DNA of 64,000 bases from Raphanus sativus. Its lineage: Eukaryota; Streptophyta; Magnoliopsida; Brassicales; Brassicaceae. Made by a program: the position numbers and the translations under genes. Under the pieces are notes generated by a model that saw only the letters and a program-made list of their open reading frames with translations, was not told where the DNA came from and did no database searches. Location: the NCBI RefSeq assembly GCF_000801105.2, contig NC_079515.1, positions 31,457,407-31,521,406 of the forward strand, given 5' to 3'. Of this stretch, positions 1-10,085 are shown piece by piece. Numbering within the stretch: the first letter of the stretch is position 1; each line of letters opens with the position of its first letter.

Positions 1-428
1 TCGAAGTGGAGTTTCAGCTGCAGGTTCTATGTGTAAGATATGGCATTGCTCGATTGGGGTCATCTTCTAAGTTTTAGTCTTGTTTCTATCATTTAGACCT
101 CTAATTTCTGTTTAGGTTCTTTTGTTAGGTTTCAACTATGAAGTCGGCTACTTGTGTATGTGTTACTTTTTAAAAAAATTGAAAATCTGATATAATATTT
201 AATAACTTACCAAAATTAAATCCTAGTATAAAACAAAGAATTAAAGACCTAAAGTGAAAATATTAAGTCGGTTAAAAAAAAGAACCGAAGACTTTTTAGA
301 TTAGGTTTAATAATTTAATTGTCTTCTTCACATCCACGACTCATCCATAGCTCTTCGGTCATAGAACAGACACACAGTCACTGACCAAGAAAACTAAAAA
401 ACTTCGCACATCTCTCTAGTCTCCGGCG
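1..428. other. Left-edge intergenic DNA, no gene supported
   Basis: No complete gene is seen. The first about 75 bases could be the tail of a coding exon entering from the left, because two frames stay open to a stop near position 70, but nothing there is recognisable. The rest is AT-rich and becomes CT-rich from about 330, as expected for a promoter and 5' UTR of the small ORF that follows. Confidence 0.4.
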
Positions 429-710
429 ATGGAGAGCTTCACACTTCACTCTCTCTCTCTCTCCACCACCGCTTCATTCTTCCACCACCATCCCTCATGC
501 CTGTCTCTCCTCCGCGGTATCTCATCGAGATCTCCGCCACCAACCATCTCTCTCCAGTCTCTTCCCACTATCCGATCTCACTCTGTTCAACCTCTCACCT
601 TCCCTCTCCTCAAACCAATCTCTCACTTCTCCACAACACGGATCGCCGCCACGACGACGCTGCTCCTCCTCCACCACCTTCTGAATCACGTCATGTTCCC
701 CCCCCCCTGA
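429..710 (+). pseudogene. N-terminal fragment of a probable chloroplast-targeted protein
   Basis: A 93-codon ORF starts at 429 after a CT-rich leader. It is rich in Ser, Thr, His, Leu and Pro with scattered Arg and almost no acidic residues, which is typical of a chloroplast or mitochondrial transit peptide. It ends at a run of C at about 701-709, followed by DNA with no coding character and no downstream exon that I can find. The overlapping frame 497-730 is also open, so a frameshift near 640-660 is possible. I read it as the first exon of a plastid protein gene left as a fragment. The parent gene is not recognised; it could also be a real short gene. Confidence 0.35.
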
Positions 711-719
711 TTAATCAGT

Positions 720-1264
720 ATGAGATATAAGAAATAGGAAGAAGAAATGGGTTAAAAGGGAGGAATATAACCTCTATTTATACAGATCATGTCACCGTCT
801 CCAAAATCGAAAGGATGATTTGAAGACATCGTGGTGGAGCCAATAAATTGGATTTATGAGTGAGTTATTAATCACACCGTTTCAGGTCGTGAGAAGAAGT
901 GCAGAGGTCATCGGATCGCCGCCGCATGAAGAGGAGACCCGAACTGCTCGTCATTGATCCAATTGTATTAGGGTTAGAGGCTACTGCAACTGAAGGGCCG
1001 TGAGGCGACACAATCTCGGAGGCCCAAACACACCAAATAAACGATTCAAGCCCAAATGTACGTCGAATAAATGAAAGGGTGCGTCAAAGGCACATGACGT
1101 GTCGCCTCCATGTTGATCGAATTTCTGACCTGGAATCTGACGTGTCACCAGGAGAGAAACAACATTTCTTTATAATAATAGATGTTTATGTCGTTGTCAA
1201 TCTTGCTTATATTTTCTTTACTAGCATATATGACGTCAAGACAATGACGATAACACAATAACAG
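720..1264. other. Intergenic, no feature recognised
   Basis: Mixed-composition DNA without an open frame longer than 60 codons. The 870-1040 part is GC-richer than its surroundings and could be a 5' leader of a lost gene, but no coding frame supports this. Confidence 0.4.
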
Positions 1265-1328
1265 AAAGAACATATCCACATTTTTAGAAAGCCTCAGTTC
1301 AAAAAAAAAAAAGAACATATCCACATTT
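1265..1328 (+). mobile_element. 26-bp retroposon scar with 19-bp target duplication
   Basis: The 19-base direct repeat AAAGAACATATCCACATTT occurs at 1265-1283 and 1310-1328. Between them lie only 26 bases, 1284-1309, ending in a poly-A run. A long target duplication plus a 3' poly-A tail is the signature of LINE-machinery (target-primed reverse transcription) insertion. The copy is so strongly 5'-truncated that its family cannot be named. Confidence 0.7.
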
Positions 1329-1608
1329 GTGGGTGTGATTGAGGCATGGTTAATTGGTGGGGCGATTTTTCTTTATTGGCCTACCACTAGAGAGAAGACT
1401 TTTGATGTTAAAGAAAGTAGGAATATTTATTTAGACGAAAATTATTCTACAGAATTTAGTTAAATTTTATAAGGGGAGTTTTTTTAATTTTATATTAAGA
1501 GATATAAGTTCAGCATTTAAAACCCATACTCAGGATCTGGTTTGTTAGGATTATAGCTTTTAGTTTTGTCGCAGAATTTTAAAAGAAAAATCTGATTAGT
1601 AAATATTA

Positions 1609-2270
1609 GAGTATTTCCAAAAATACTTCCTATTTTAAAGTTTGCAAAACTCTATATTTAAAGTTTCATGGTATATTTTTCCAAAATGAAAACTTCAAAT
1701 TTAACTTCAAAATTATTTGTATTATATACTATCATCCTTATATTTGTCATAGTTAATGTAAATTAATAAAACTTTTACAAATATCAAACACATATATAAA
1801 TATCTTACAGCAATATTAATTACAAAATTATGCTAGAGTATAAAATTATAAATAAAAATAGATAATTAAATATTAAACAATAAGAAAATGCAGCATTCTT
1901 GTTTTCTAATTCTACTTTTTATAAATTATAAATTTTATTTTATTTTCTAAAATTATAAATTAATTATAATTTTTAAAATGTTATAATACAAACAATATTT
2001 AGTTTCTTTAGTAATATTCTTATTATCTAGTTTTAATTTTAAAATATTATCAATTTTATTTAAAATTTTATATTTAATTTTATGTGTAGAACATAAATTT
2101 ATAAAAGTAATTTGAAGTATTTATGAAAAAGGATTAAAATAGTAACGAAAAAACATTTAAGAAATATATATGTGATTTGAATAGTGAAACTTCAAATTTG
2201 AAGTTTTAGAACGTTTTTGGATTACAAATAACTTTATATTTGAAATCATAGAGTATCTTTTGGAAATGAT
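1609..2270. mobile_element. Putative AT-rich MITE
   Basis: The left end (AGAGTATTTCCAAAA at 1608) and the right end (TTTTGGAAATGA near 2260) are imperfect inverted repeats, and the sub-terminal AACTTCAAATTT motifs near 1688 and 2190 are also inverted. The interior is very AT-rich and has no coding capacity. No clear target duplication was found, so the superfamily is open. Confidence 0.45.
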
Positions 2271-2548
2271 TGTACTTAAATGTTACATAACTCACAAATG
2301 TGTTAAATTTTCTAGAGAATCGTTTTTTATGCTGTAGAAAAAAGGTACTACAGCCAAACCAAAGAAAAGAAAGAAACTAGGTTGTGGATTATTGACAAGG
2401 GAAAGTTTTATTGGTAGAGTTTTGGTAGATATTTGGGGTTGTCTACATCAACTAGAGCAACTACCTATAAACCTCTCAGTTTACTTTTCTCACGGATGAT
2501 TTACTACTAAAATACATCTTAGTGATGATTGGTTCGACTGTATCTATA
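2271..2548. other. Intergenic spacer between repeats
   Basis: AT-rich DNA without recognisable coding frames or repeats. Confidence 0.4.
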
Positions 2549-2558
2549 GAAGTTTTAC

Positions 2559-3766
2559 GGGAAAACGGCCAATTCCACCATAAACTTGACGTCTCCATTG
2601 TTTTCATACACAAATTATTGGATCAAGCCAAAAGCATCATGAACTAATTTTTATTTTGAATTTCCGACATAAATTTTTCCAATCTGGTCAATTACTACAT
2701 AACATGAATCAATTTTGGTTTAGTTACTGATGTGGTGCTTACGCGGACGCCATATAGGAAATTGGGTTAATTCAGTTTGACATCTGTCCGATTTTTTAAA
2801 ATCGAGTAGTACAAAACGACGTCGTTTTGATATTTAAAAAAATGTTTTCAAAGAGGATCAAACCCTAGAATTTAGAGTTCTTAGCGGAGTGCTCAACCAC
2901 TAGACTAATTATACTTTCAACGATTACATTCCATTACGATAATACTTGAACTAAATATTTTTGACAAGTAAACTCACGTCTATGAGAATAAAATAGATTA
3001 AAAAAAAAATTAAACATATTTGCTTCATTTCCTTCGATTCAAGATCGTCTCCAATGAATCTCTCTCCAGTAACAAATATCTTCGTCAAAATCACCAACTA
3101 ATTATTTTCTTCTCCGTCTTTCTTTGATTGAGACTTGAGTGTGACTGTATCACGGAAGAAAATGAGTTGAATGTAAATCTGGGGGGGGGGATTTCTTTTC
3201 TGGGTGGTCTACGTGCGATTCATTGAAGAATTGAAGGAGAAACGATGGCTAAAGTAAAGAGGGAGACGGTGGTGGCATGCATGACTTGTTCCCTCTGCGA
3301 CAATCTCCTCCGTGGCGCCACCACCATCTCTGAGTGACTTCACACCTGTTCGTTGTTATTTAGAATATTTAGTTCAAGTATTATTGTAATGGAATATAAT
3401 CGTTGGGAGTTTAATTAGTCTAGTGGTTGAGCACTTCTTTGAAGAACTCTAAGTTTAGATTCGATCCTCCTTGACAACGAATTTTGTTAAAACATCAAAA
3501 CGACGTCGTTTTGTACTATTCGATTTTAAAATAATGGACAGATGTCAAACCGAATCAAACCAATTTCCTACATAGCGTCCACGTAAGCACCACATCAGCA
3601 ACTAAACCGAAATTGATTCCGGTTATGTAGTAATTGTCCAGATTAGAAAAGTTCATGTGGAAATTTCAAAATAAAAATTAATTCATGATGCTTTTGGCTT
3701 GATCCAATAGTTTGTGTATGAATACAATGGAGACTCTAAGTTTATGGTGGAATTGGCCGTTTTCCC
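2559..3766. mobile_element. Pack-MULE with about 400-bp terminal inverted repeats
   Basis: The ends are GGGAAAACGGCCAATTCCAC and its reverse complement. The arms match for roughly 400 bp (2559-2960 against 3365-3766), including the palindromic AAACGACGTCGTTTTG block. The flanks 2549-2558 (GAAGTTTTAC) and 3767-3776 (GAAATTTTAC) form a 10-bp target duplication with one mismatch, fitting the Mutator superfamily (9-11 bp). The roughly 400-bp middle is not transposase but a captured piece of a plant gene (see 3020-3345), which defines a Pack-MULE. Each arm also holds a tRNA-like A-box/B-box pair. Confidence 0.85.
3020..3345 (+). pseudogene. Captured 5' part of a DRIP-type RING E3 ligase gene
   Basis: Inside the MULE, an ATG at 3245 opens a 30-codon frame reading MAKVKRETVVACMTCSLCD and then a stop at 3335-3337. 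The sequence matches the start of plant DREB2A-interacting proteins (DRIP1/DRIP2 family, C3HC4 RING ubiquitin ligases) up to the first CxxC pair of the RING. The stop lies exactly where the family has the next Cys (ISEC-LHT), i.e. TGC has become TGA, and the following codons still read Leu-His-Thr. The CT-rich 3020-3240 stretch looks like the 5' UTR of the same gene. The rest of the RING is missing, so it cannot make a ligase. It would be a short peptide at most, or a source of RNA matching the parent gene. Confidence 0.75.
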
Positions 3767-3776
3767 GAAATTTTAC

Positions 3777-4130
3777 TGTAAAAATTTAGTTGTATGTAAG
3801 TTGGTCGTAGTTGTAGAGTTGTTACTGTAGATTTTTCTGCAGAGATTTTTGTTGTAATTTAATTTGCTGTAGTTGTAAGCTATATGATGTAGATATTTCA
3901 AAATAAAATATGTGATGTATATATAAAATAATTATTTTTATCAACTAAAATAATTTTTATAAATTATCAAAGTTTACTGTTACTTAAGATGTGATATGTA
4001 AATAATATTATGTTATTTAAAATATTTCAATAATTTTTAAAACACACATAATTAAATTAAAATATGTATAGATGTTTTTACTATGGTTATTTAATTTATT
4101 TGATAGTATAGATTTTTTTTTCATTTTACA
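3777..4130. other. AT-rich spacer between two MULEs
   Basis: No coding frame. Short degenerate repeats of TTGTTGTAGTTGTAG type occur near 3795-3880; otherwise nothing is recognised. Confidence 0.4.
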
Positions 4131-4140
4131 GTTTCTACAA

Positions 4141-5090
4141 GGGAAAATGGCTTATTCTTCTACGAACTAGTTGTTCCCGGCTTTTTTACACACGAACTTT
4201 TAAGCCATGCCAAAAACCACACGAACAACGAAAATATTGCTTATTCCCTTATGAACTAACTATTTCCAGCTTTTTCACACACAAATTTTTAAACTTTGCC
4301 AAAAACCACATGAACTACGCTATTTTTTGAATTACATAAACAAACTATTAATTTTAAGCTAATTCCCCTAAAATCGTAAATTGTGTTATTTAAACGTTAA
4401 CTTAGTTTATGACAGGTGGATAGTCGATTTAATTTGAATTGATAAAAAAAGATAATACATCGTTTTTCCTTTTTTTTTTTTTGTCAACTGCTCTTCTTCT
4501 TCAAAAATCGTTTTACTCTTCATCATCAATTGGGAATAAAATTATTATTTTGCAGAAGATTAAACGTCTTACATGATGCATAAAGAAAGAAGAGCAGTAA
4601 CATAGCAGATTGGTAAACTAGTAGCTGCTGCTCTTTTTTCTTTATGCATCATGTAAAACATTTAATCTTCTACAAAATAAAAAAAATTATTCCCAATTGA
4701 TGATGAAGAGTAAAACGATTTTTGAAGAAGAAGAACAGTTGACAAAAAGAAAAGAAACAGAACAAAACGATGTACTATCCTTTTTTTATCAACCCAAATT
4801 AAACCGGTTATCCACCTGTCATAAACTAAGTTAATGTTTAAATAACACAATTTACGATTTTAGGAGAATTATCTTAAAATTGATAGTTTGTGTATGTAAT
4901 TAAAAAAATGGCGTAGTTCATGTGGTTTTTGGTAAAGTTTAAAAATTTGTGTGTGAAAAAACTGGATATAATTAGTTTATAAGGGAATAAGCAATATTTC
5001 CGTTATTCGTGTAGTTTTTGGCATGACTTAAAAGTTCGTGTGTGAAAAAGCCGGGAATAACTAGTTCGTAGGGAAATAAGCCATTTTCCC
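4141..5090. mobile_element. Foldback MULE, near-perfect palindrome, exact 10-bp TSD
   Basis: The whole 950 bp is two arms of about 460 bp around a short centre near 4600. The termini are GGGAAAATGGCTTATT and its complement. The flanks GTTTCTACAA at 4131-4140 and 5091-5100 are identical, giving an exact 10-bp target duplication. The termini share the GGGAAAA-GGC pattern of the element at 2559-3766, so both probably used related Mutator transposases. There is no transposase; the 62-codon ORF within an arm (4662-4850, minus) is not credible as a gene. Confidence 0.85.
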
Positions 5091-5100
5091 GTTTCTACAA

Positions 5101-5694
5101 CATATAAAGAAAGATGTAGGGTTTTGTCTAAAATACATAAGAAAAAAATTTGCTTTTGTTTTTTTTTTGTTGTAACTTTAAAAGTAAAGCTAAAGCATAA
5201 TTGGTAAAAATTAATAGAAATTTTTTGTATGTTTTAACTTTAAAAAATAAAGCTACAATATGATTGATAAAATTAAGTGCTCTAAAAATAAACGAAGATA
5301 AAGTAGAGAGATCTCGTGAGTCAGATTTATATAATAATATTTAAAGTCAAAATTACTCCAACCGATTTTTATTTTTGCCGCTAAAATAGAAATTACTATT
5401 TTTTCTATTTATAAAGGAAAAATAGCATTTCTTTATATTTTATTCTATATTTAGAAATCTCTCTTTTAGAAAAATACATTGGAGTAAAATACATTTCTAT
5501 TATAGAATTCTTCTATTGGATAAAAATAGAAAAATACATTGAGGATGGTCTTAATTATTAGGTTCTCTTATAATTTTCTTTCTGTCAATTATGCTGAAGA
5601 AACATTCTAGAAGAATTTCAGAGAAGTCCAAGAATTCTAGTCTTTCCTCATCCTTTCCTTTTACTTTGATTCACTGAGTATATTTTGGAATTTA
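5101..5694. other. AT-rich spacer with a possible MITE at about 5350-5550
   Basis: Between about 5350 and 5550 there are several facing copies of a TACATTGGAGT / ACTCCAACC-like motif separated by T-rich DNA, which resembles a short MITE. The boundaries are not clear and no target duplication was found. The remainder is unannotated. Confidence 0.3.
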
Positions 5695-6253
5695 TCTAAT
5701 ACTATTATTTGCGAAGTAAATATTCGCAACAGAGCTCCCATGTTAAAAGTTAGAGTCATTAATATCGATTGTACCCTTAATGAATAAAAAAATTATATTA
5801 GCTAAAAAATAAAACGAATTTAAAAATAATAATAGTAAGAATTATCCAAAACCTTAAAATATAGATGTTAAATAAAAGATAATTTATATATATATTGTGT
5901 TGTAATCCGAAAAAACTTTTAATAAAAAGTTCAAAATTTAAAGAAGACACATATAATCAAAAAAATATTAAGTGATGTTTAAGATTTATTTATTAACAAT
6001 GAATATAAAGAATGAACCAATTTTAAAATAATATTTTTAATCATAAATATTAAAAATTAAATTCAATAATAGTCATGGATATATATATATATATATATTG
6101 TAATGAGAAAGTTAATTATAGATACATATATCGCCAATTTAAAAATTTAAAAGTATAAACATAACTTATCATGATAATTATTAAAATAATAATATATGTA
6201 TCAATAAATATTTATAAGATTATTAAGCCCGCATGAGCGGGCCAACCATCTAG
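5695..6253 (+). mobile_element. Non-autonomous Helitron (copy A)
   Basis: It begins TCTAATACTATTATTTGCG after a host A at 5694 and ends with a GC hairpin (GCCCGCATGAGCGGGC, about 6228-6243), a short spacer and CTAG at 6250-6253, followed by T. This gives the canonical A|T insertion, 5' TC, 3' hairpin and CTRR end. It is 559 bp and AT-rich, with no coding sequence. Its 3' neighbour is the first base of Helitron B. Confidence 0.75.
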
Positions 6254-7376
6254 TCCCCTAGACTATATTTGAGAAGTGATTTTGCCACATGTCCTCTCTA
6301 CAATCAGTTTCACAAAAAAAAATATGACATGGCTAATAAAATTGATGACTTGGCTTCCGAAAAATATGACATGGATTATTTCATTTAATTTTGATTTATA
6401 TTTTTGGTAAACTTTTCAGAATATGGTAATAACTCATACCTTACATTTAATATTGATATTTATTTTTGGTAAACTTCTTTAAATATGATAATATCACATA
6501 CATCATCTATAAAATAAATATATTCATATATAACATTAAAATTTCGAAATTATATTTTATTTTATTTTCTAAAATTATACAATTTGTATTACTAAATCTT
6601 TAAAAAAATTGCTACAATTTTTTTAAAAAATTGATTTCTAATCGTAAAATCATTAGATTCTAATATATCTACAGATTCTATAAATATTGTTAGTTCAAAT
6701 TTTTAATAATTATACAATATATTTTTAAATAAAAAAGCATTTTATCTTAATTTAATATTTAAATATCGATAAAAATAATAAAATCTATAATATTTAATAA
6801 ACCTTCTACAATCAGTTTCACAAAAAAAATGACATGGCTACTAAAATTGATGACATGGTTTCCAAAAAAATATGACATGGATTATTTCATTTAATGTTGA
6901 TTTATATTTTTGGTAAACTTTTTAGAATATGGTAATAACTCATACCTTACATTTAATATTGATATTTATTTCGGGTAAACTTCTTTAAATATGGTAATAT
7001 CACATAAATCATCTATAAAATAAATATATTCATATATAACATTAAAATTTCGAAATTATATTATATTTTATTTTCTATAGTTATACAATTTGTATTACTA
7101 AATCTTTAAAAATTGCTACAATTTTAAAAAAATTTGATTTCTAATCGTAAAATAATTAGATTCTATAAATATTGTTAGTGATCAAATTTTTGATAATTAT
7201 ACAATATATTTTTAAATAAAAAATCATTTTATCTTAATTTAATATTTAAATAAATAAAATCCATATTTAAATATCGGTAAAAATAATAAAATCTATAATA
7301 TTTAATAAACCTTATTTTAAATATAAATTAAATTTTGAAAACAATTTCACTGCACATGGTGCAGGAAAACACCTAG
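6254..7376 (+). mobile_element. Non-autonomous Helitron (copy B) with internal duplication
   Basis: It starts TCCCCTAGACTATATTTG and ends with the hairpin CTGCACATGGTGCAG, a short spacer and CTAG at 7373-7376, followed by T. The interior is mainly a tandem duplication of about 530 bp: the unit starting ACAATCAGTTTCAC is at about 6280 and again at about 6808, with small changes. There is no coding sequence. If copy A is removed, its 5' flank becomes the host A at 5694, the expected A|T target. Confidence 0.65.
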
Positions 7377-8107
7377 TTACTTGTAAACAAGTCGTTTCTA
7401 ATTTCTTTATATATTTTCCAGGTGATTGTTGAGTTCTCTTTGAAAGTTGGAGAAAAAAAAATCCTAGTTTAATTTGAGGAGAATAGCAAGGATCCTAAAC
7501 CAACTTATAGCAAATTTGTATTTGTTTTCCTCCTCAGCTTAACAAGGCTCACATGATAGCAATATGAACTAAATCACAGAACACGCCGCCATGCATCGTT
7601 CACAAAAAAGAAAATATACAGTCATTTAGGCTGGTTCACTTCAGTGACAAAAAAAAGGCTGGTTCACTAAAAACGACTTTGACACCGATAATTTTGTATG
7701 GTAAACATAGAATAATCAAAGTCTTTGAATTAAATAATTTTGTTTGAAATCATTCTTGTACCTAAATAAAATTTCTAAAAGTTAATAACAGAATGTTCGT
7801 CTAGTTTGTAAGAACAGTTTTATGAAAAATTAATATTTTATTTAAACAAAATACAAAGTCTCAAAATCTGTTCGTTTTATATTGGAAACATCAGGATCAA
7901 ATTCGTTCTAAAAGCTGTAATTTTCTCCATTTTGAATGTTATACACTAGCAGAAATATCCGTATAGTCAGGTTTAAGTCATGATGGATGTATAGCTTTTT
8001 TAATAGTTTAAGAAATGATGTTGCATAGTCATGAATGACGAAAACAAGGAAAAATAAGAACATTTGTGTCTGTTCCGTGGCTACAAGTGACCTGGTTTTC
8101 TTTTTTT
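7377..8107. other. Intergenic, nothing recognised
   Basis: No gene is supported. Open frames here (for example 7908-8132, minus) are AT-rich and lack family features, although the right end of that frame may be the tail of the broken RNase H gene that follows. Confidence 0.4.
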
Positions 8108-9181
8108 TTTCATTAGCCAACTTGTTCTCCATACATCATCAGACTCTATTTGAAATTTTAACCACTTTGGCACTATAGAATATAACTTATGAACATTAGA
8201 CACAAATAGAGTCTGATGATGTCTATAACTGGTTGAAGCTTTGGCCATACTTCTTCTGTTCCATTTATCATCTTAGCCAAAGCCAGGGAATCAGTTTCAA
8301 AGATAATGTTGTTATATCCGAACTTTGCCATTGATTCTAGATTTTTTTACATCCAGAGACACATTTTCACATCTCAATTACATTTGAAGACACATTCTGC
8401 TTTTGACACACTTTCTTCCCATGATTTGTCTTTTCTACCCTTTCATTGATCAACAATAGATTTTACTTTTGTTCTAACTAAAACAAAACATTTACGATTA
8501 AAAATTCTGATTGTCCTCTTTGTTTCTCTCTCATGTTTCCAATCGGAAATCACTTTCCCAAATCCCTGACCCTAATTTCTCCTGCTTCATTTTAATCTCA
8601 AATCCATGAACCCCAATTTCCCTTGTTTCCTCATGTAGATTTCTTAAGGCAATTGTGGGTTTTCACGAACCCTGGTTCCCCAGAAATCTGCTTACTCTCT
8701 CATTTCTCCAATCAATGGAAAAGAATCATCCCTGTTTGATTTCTCATTCTGATTTCGTGTACCAAAGTTAATCAATTTTCTCAATCCGATTCTGATAACC
8801 CGAGCATCACTTTCCTTGATACATATAACCTCGAAAGCGATCTTTTGGCTGGAATACGACCATTGAGCTTTTCATTCACCTCCTCTCTGCTTGTCTCGGT
8901 GTCGGGTCGTCATCTAGTGGAGCTGCGTTGCGAAGAGTTTTCGACTTGGGAGAAGATGGTGATTTGGAGGGTGGCAGAGATTACTTTTGATTGGTGCAGA
9001 TAACCGGGTAAATCGTCGCTAGTGTTTGTTAGATTTCTAAATATTGAGATAATTCTCGGTAGTGTTCATGTAGAATTGAATCCGTTGTCGGTTTGTTAGA
9101 TTCCAAAATATTTTAGTTCGTCCACAAATCTGTTTTTTTTTGTTAGAAAATACATTGGTTCCAAAACTAGGTTAAATAAAG

Positions 9182-9306
9182 GATTGCTGCTTATGCTCAT
9201 CATAATGAACACATCAAAGGTCAGGATCGTTGGTTTGGTAGGAACTTGAAATATTTTGATCTTTCTGGTGATTTATACCGTCCACGCTTCAAAGACAAAG
9301 TCGAGG
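9182..9306 (+). pseudogene. Exon-like fragment of an unidentified gene inside the MULE
   Basis: One frame stays open for about 41 codons, starting AAYAHHNEHIKGQDRW and continuing with NLKYFDLSGDLYRPRFKD. It has the composition of a real folded protein, unlike its surroundings. It is followed by GAG|GTCTTT, a possible splice donor, and preceded by a T-rich stretch ending in AAAG. It has no ATG of its own. I do not recognise the parent gene. The natural reading is an exon captured by the transposon. Confidence 0.4.
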
Positions 9307-9806
9307 TCTTTTTTTTAACACCAATCTCTTGTTTGGGTTAAAGTTTCCTCCTTTTCTTTCTTTCTTTGTTTCTGTGATGATGATTTTTTGTTTATTTGAG
9401 ACGTCGACGGATACCCACTTTTCTCGCTTTTTGGTGAGTCTCGTAAGGCCTGAAAGCTCACACCATCACACTGTGTAAGGAGGAGCTCTCGGAGAAAAGA
9501 GATGATGATCGATCTCCATCTCCAATTGCCGGAATGGTTTCTCCGCCATGTTAACTGTTGGAATTATAGGCTTCCCCTCCGGATAAGTAGCGCCACAAAC
9601 AGCTTCATGTTTATCTTCTTCACGGGTCTGTTCAAGGTCACTTTGTTACCATTGATATTTTCATGGCCAAGAAGTTGAACGAACATATTGTTCCTTCTTC
9701 CCACAGTTGTGATGTAAATCTTAAGGAAGAAACTTTAACTATTGGTTTTATACGGCATAAGATCTTTTATAATCTGTTTCAGATTATTATTCTTTTTGTT
9801 AGGTTC

Positions 9807-10085
9807 CACATGTGTACCGTATTGCCTACCGATCGATATAACTGAGGTTGGCATCCACGTACACAGCACAATTTAATAAGTCGATGTACTATCCACAAAT
9901 TTTGAAAATTTCTTTCTTTTGATCTGTGGACACATTATCATCATCCACATGTGTACCGTATTGCCTACTGATCGATATAACTGAGGTTGGCATCCACGTA
10001 CACAGCACAATTTAATAAGTCAATGTACTATCCACAAATTTTGAAAACCTCTCTTTTTGATCTGTGGACACATTATCATCATCCA
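9807..10085. repeat. Tandem duplication, unit about 140 bp
   Basis: A block beginning CCACATGTGTACCGTATTGC occurs at about 9807 and again at about 9948, and the copies differ by only a few substitutions. Both end with GACACATTATCATCATCCAC. It lies wholly inside the MULE at 8340-10351. Confidence 0.85.

Noticed and set aside
3181..3190. G-run as a functional G-quadruplex
   Set aside because: It is a single homopolymer without other G-tracts nearby, and its length may also be a sequencing artefact.
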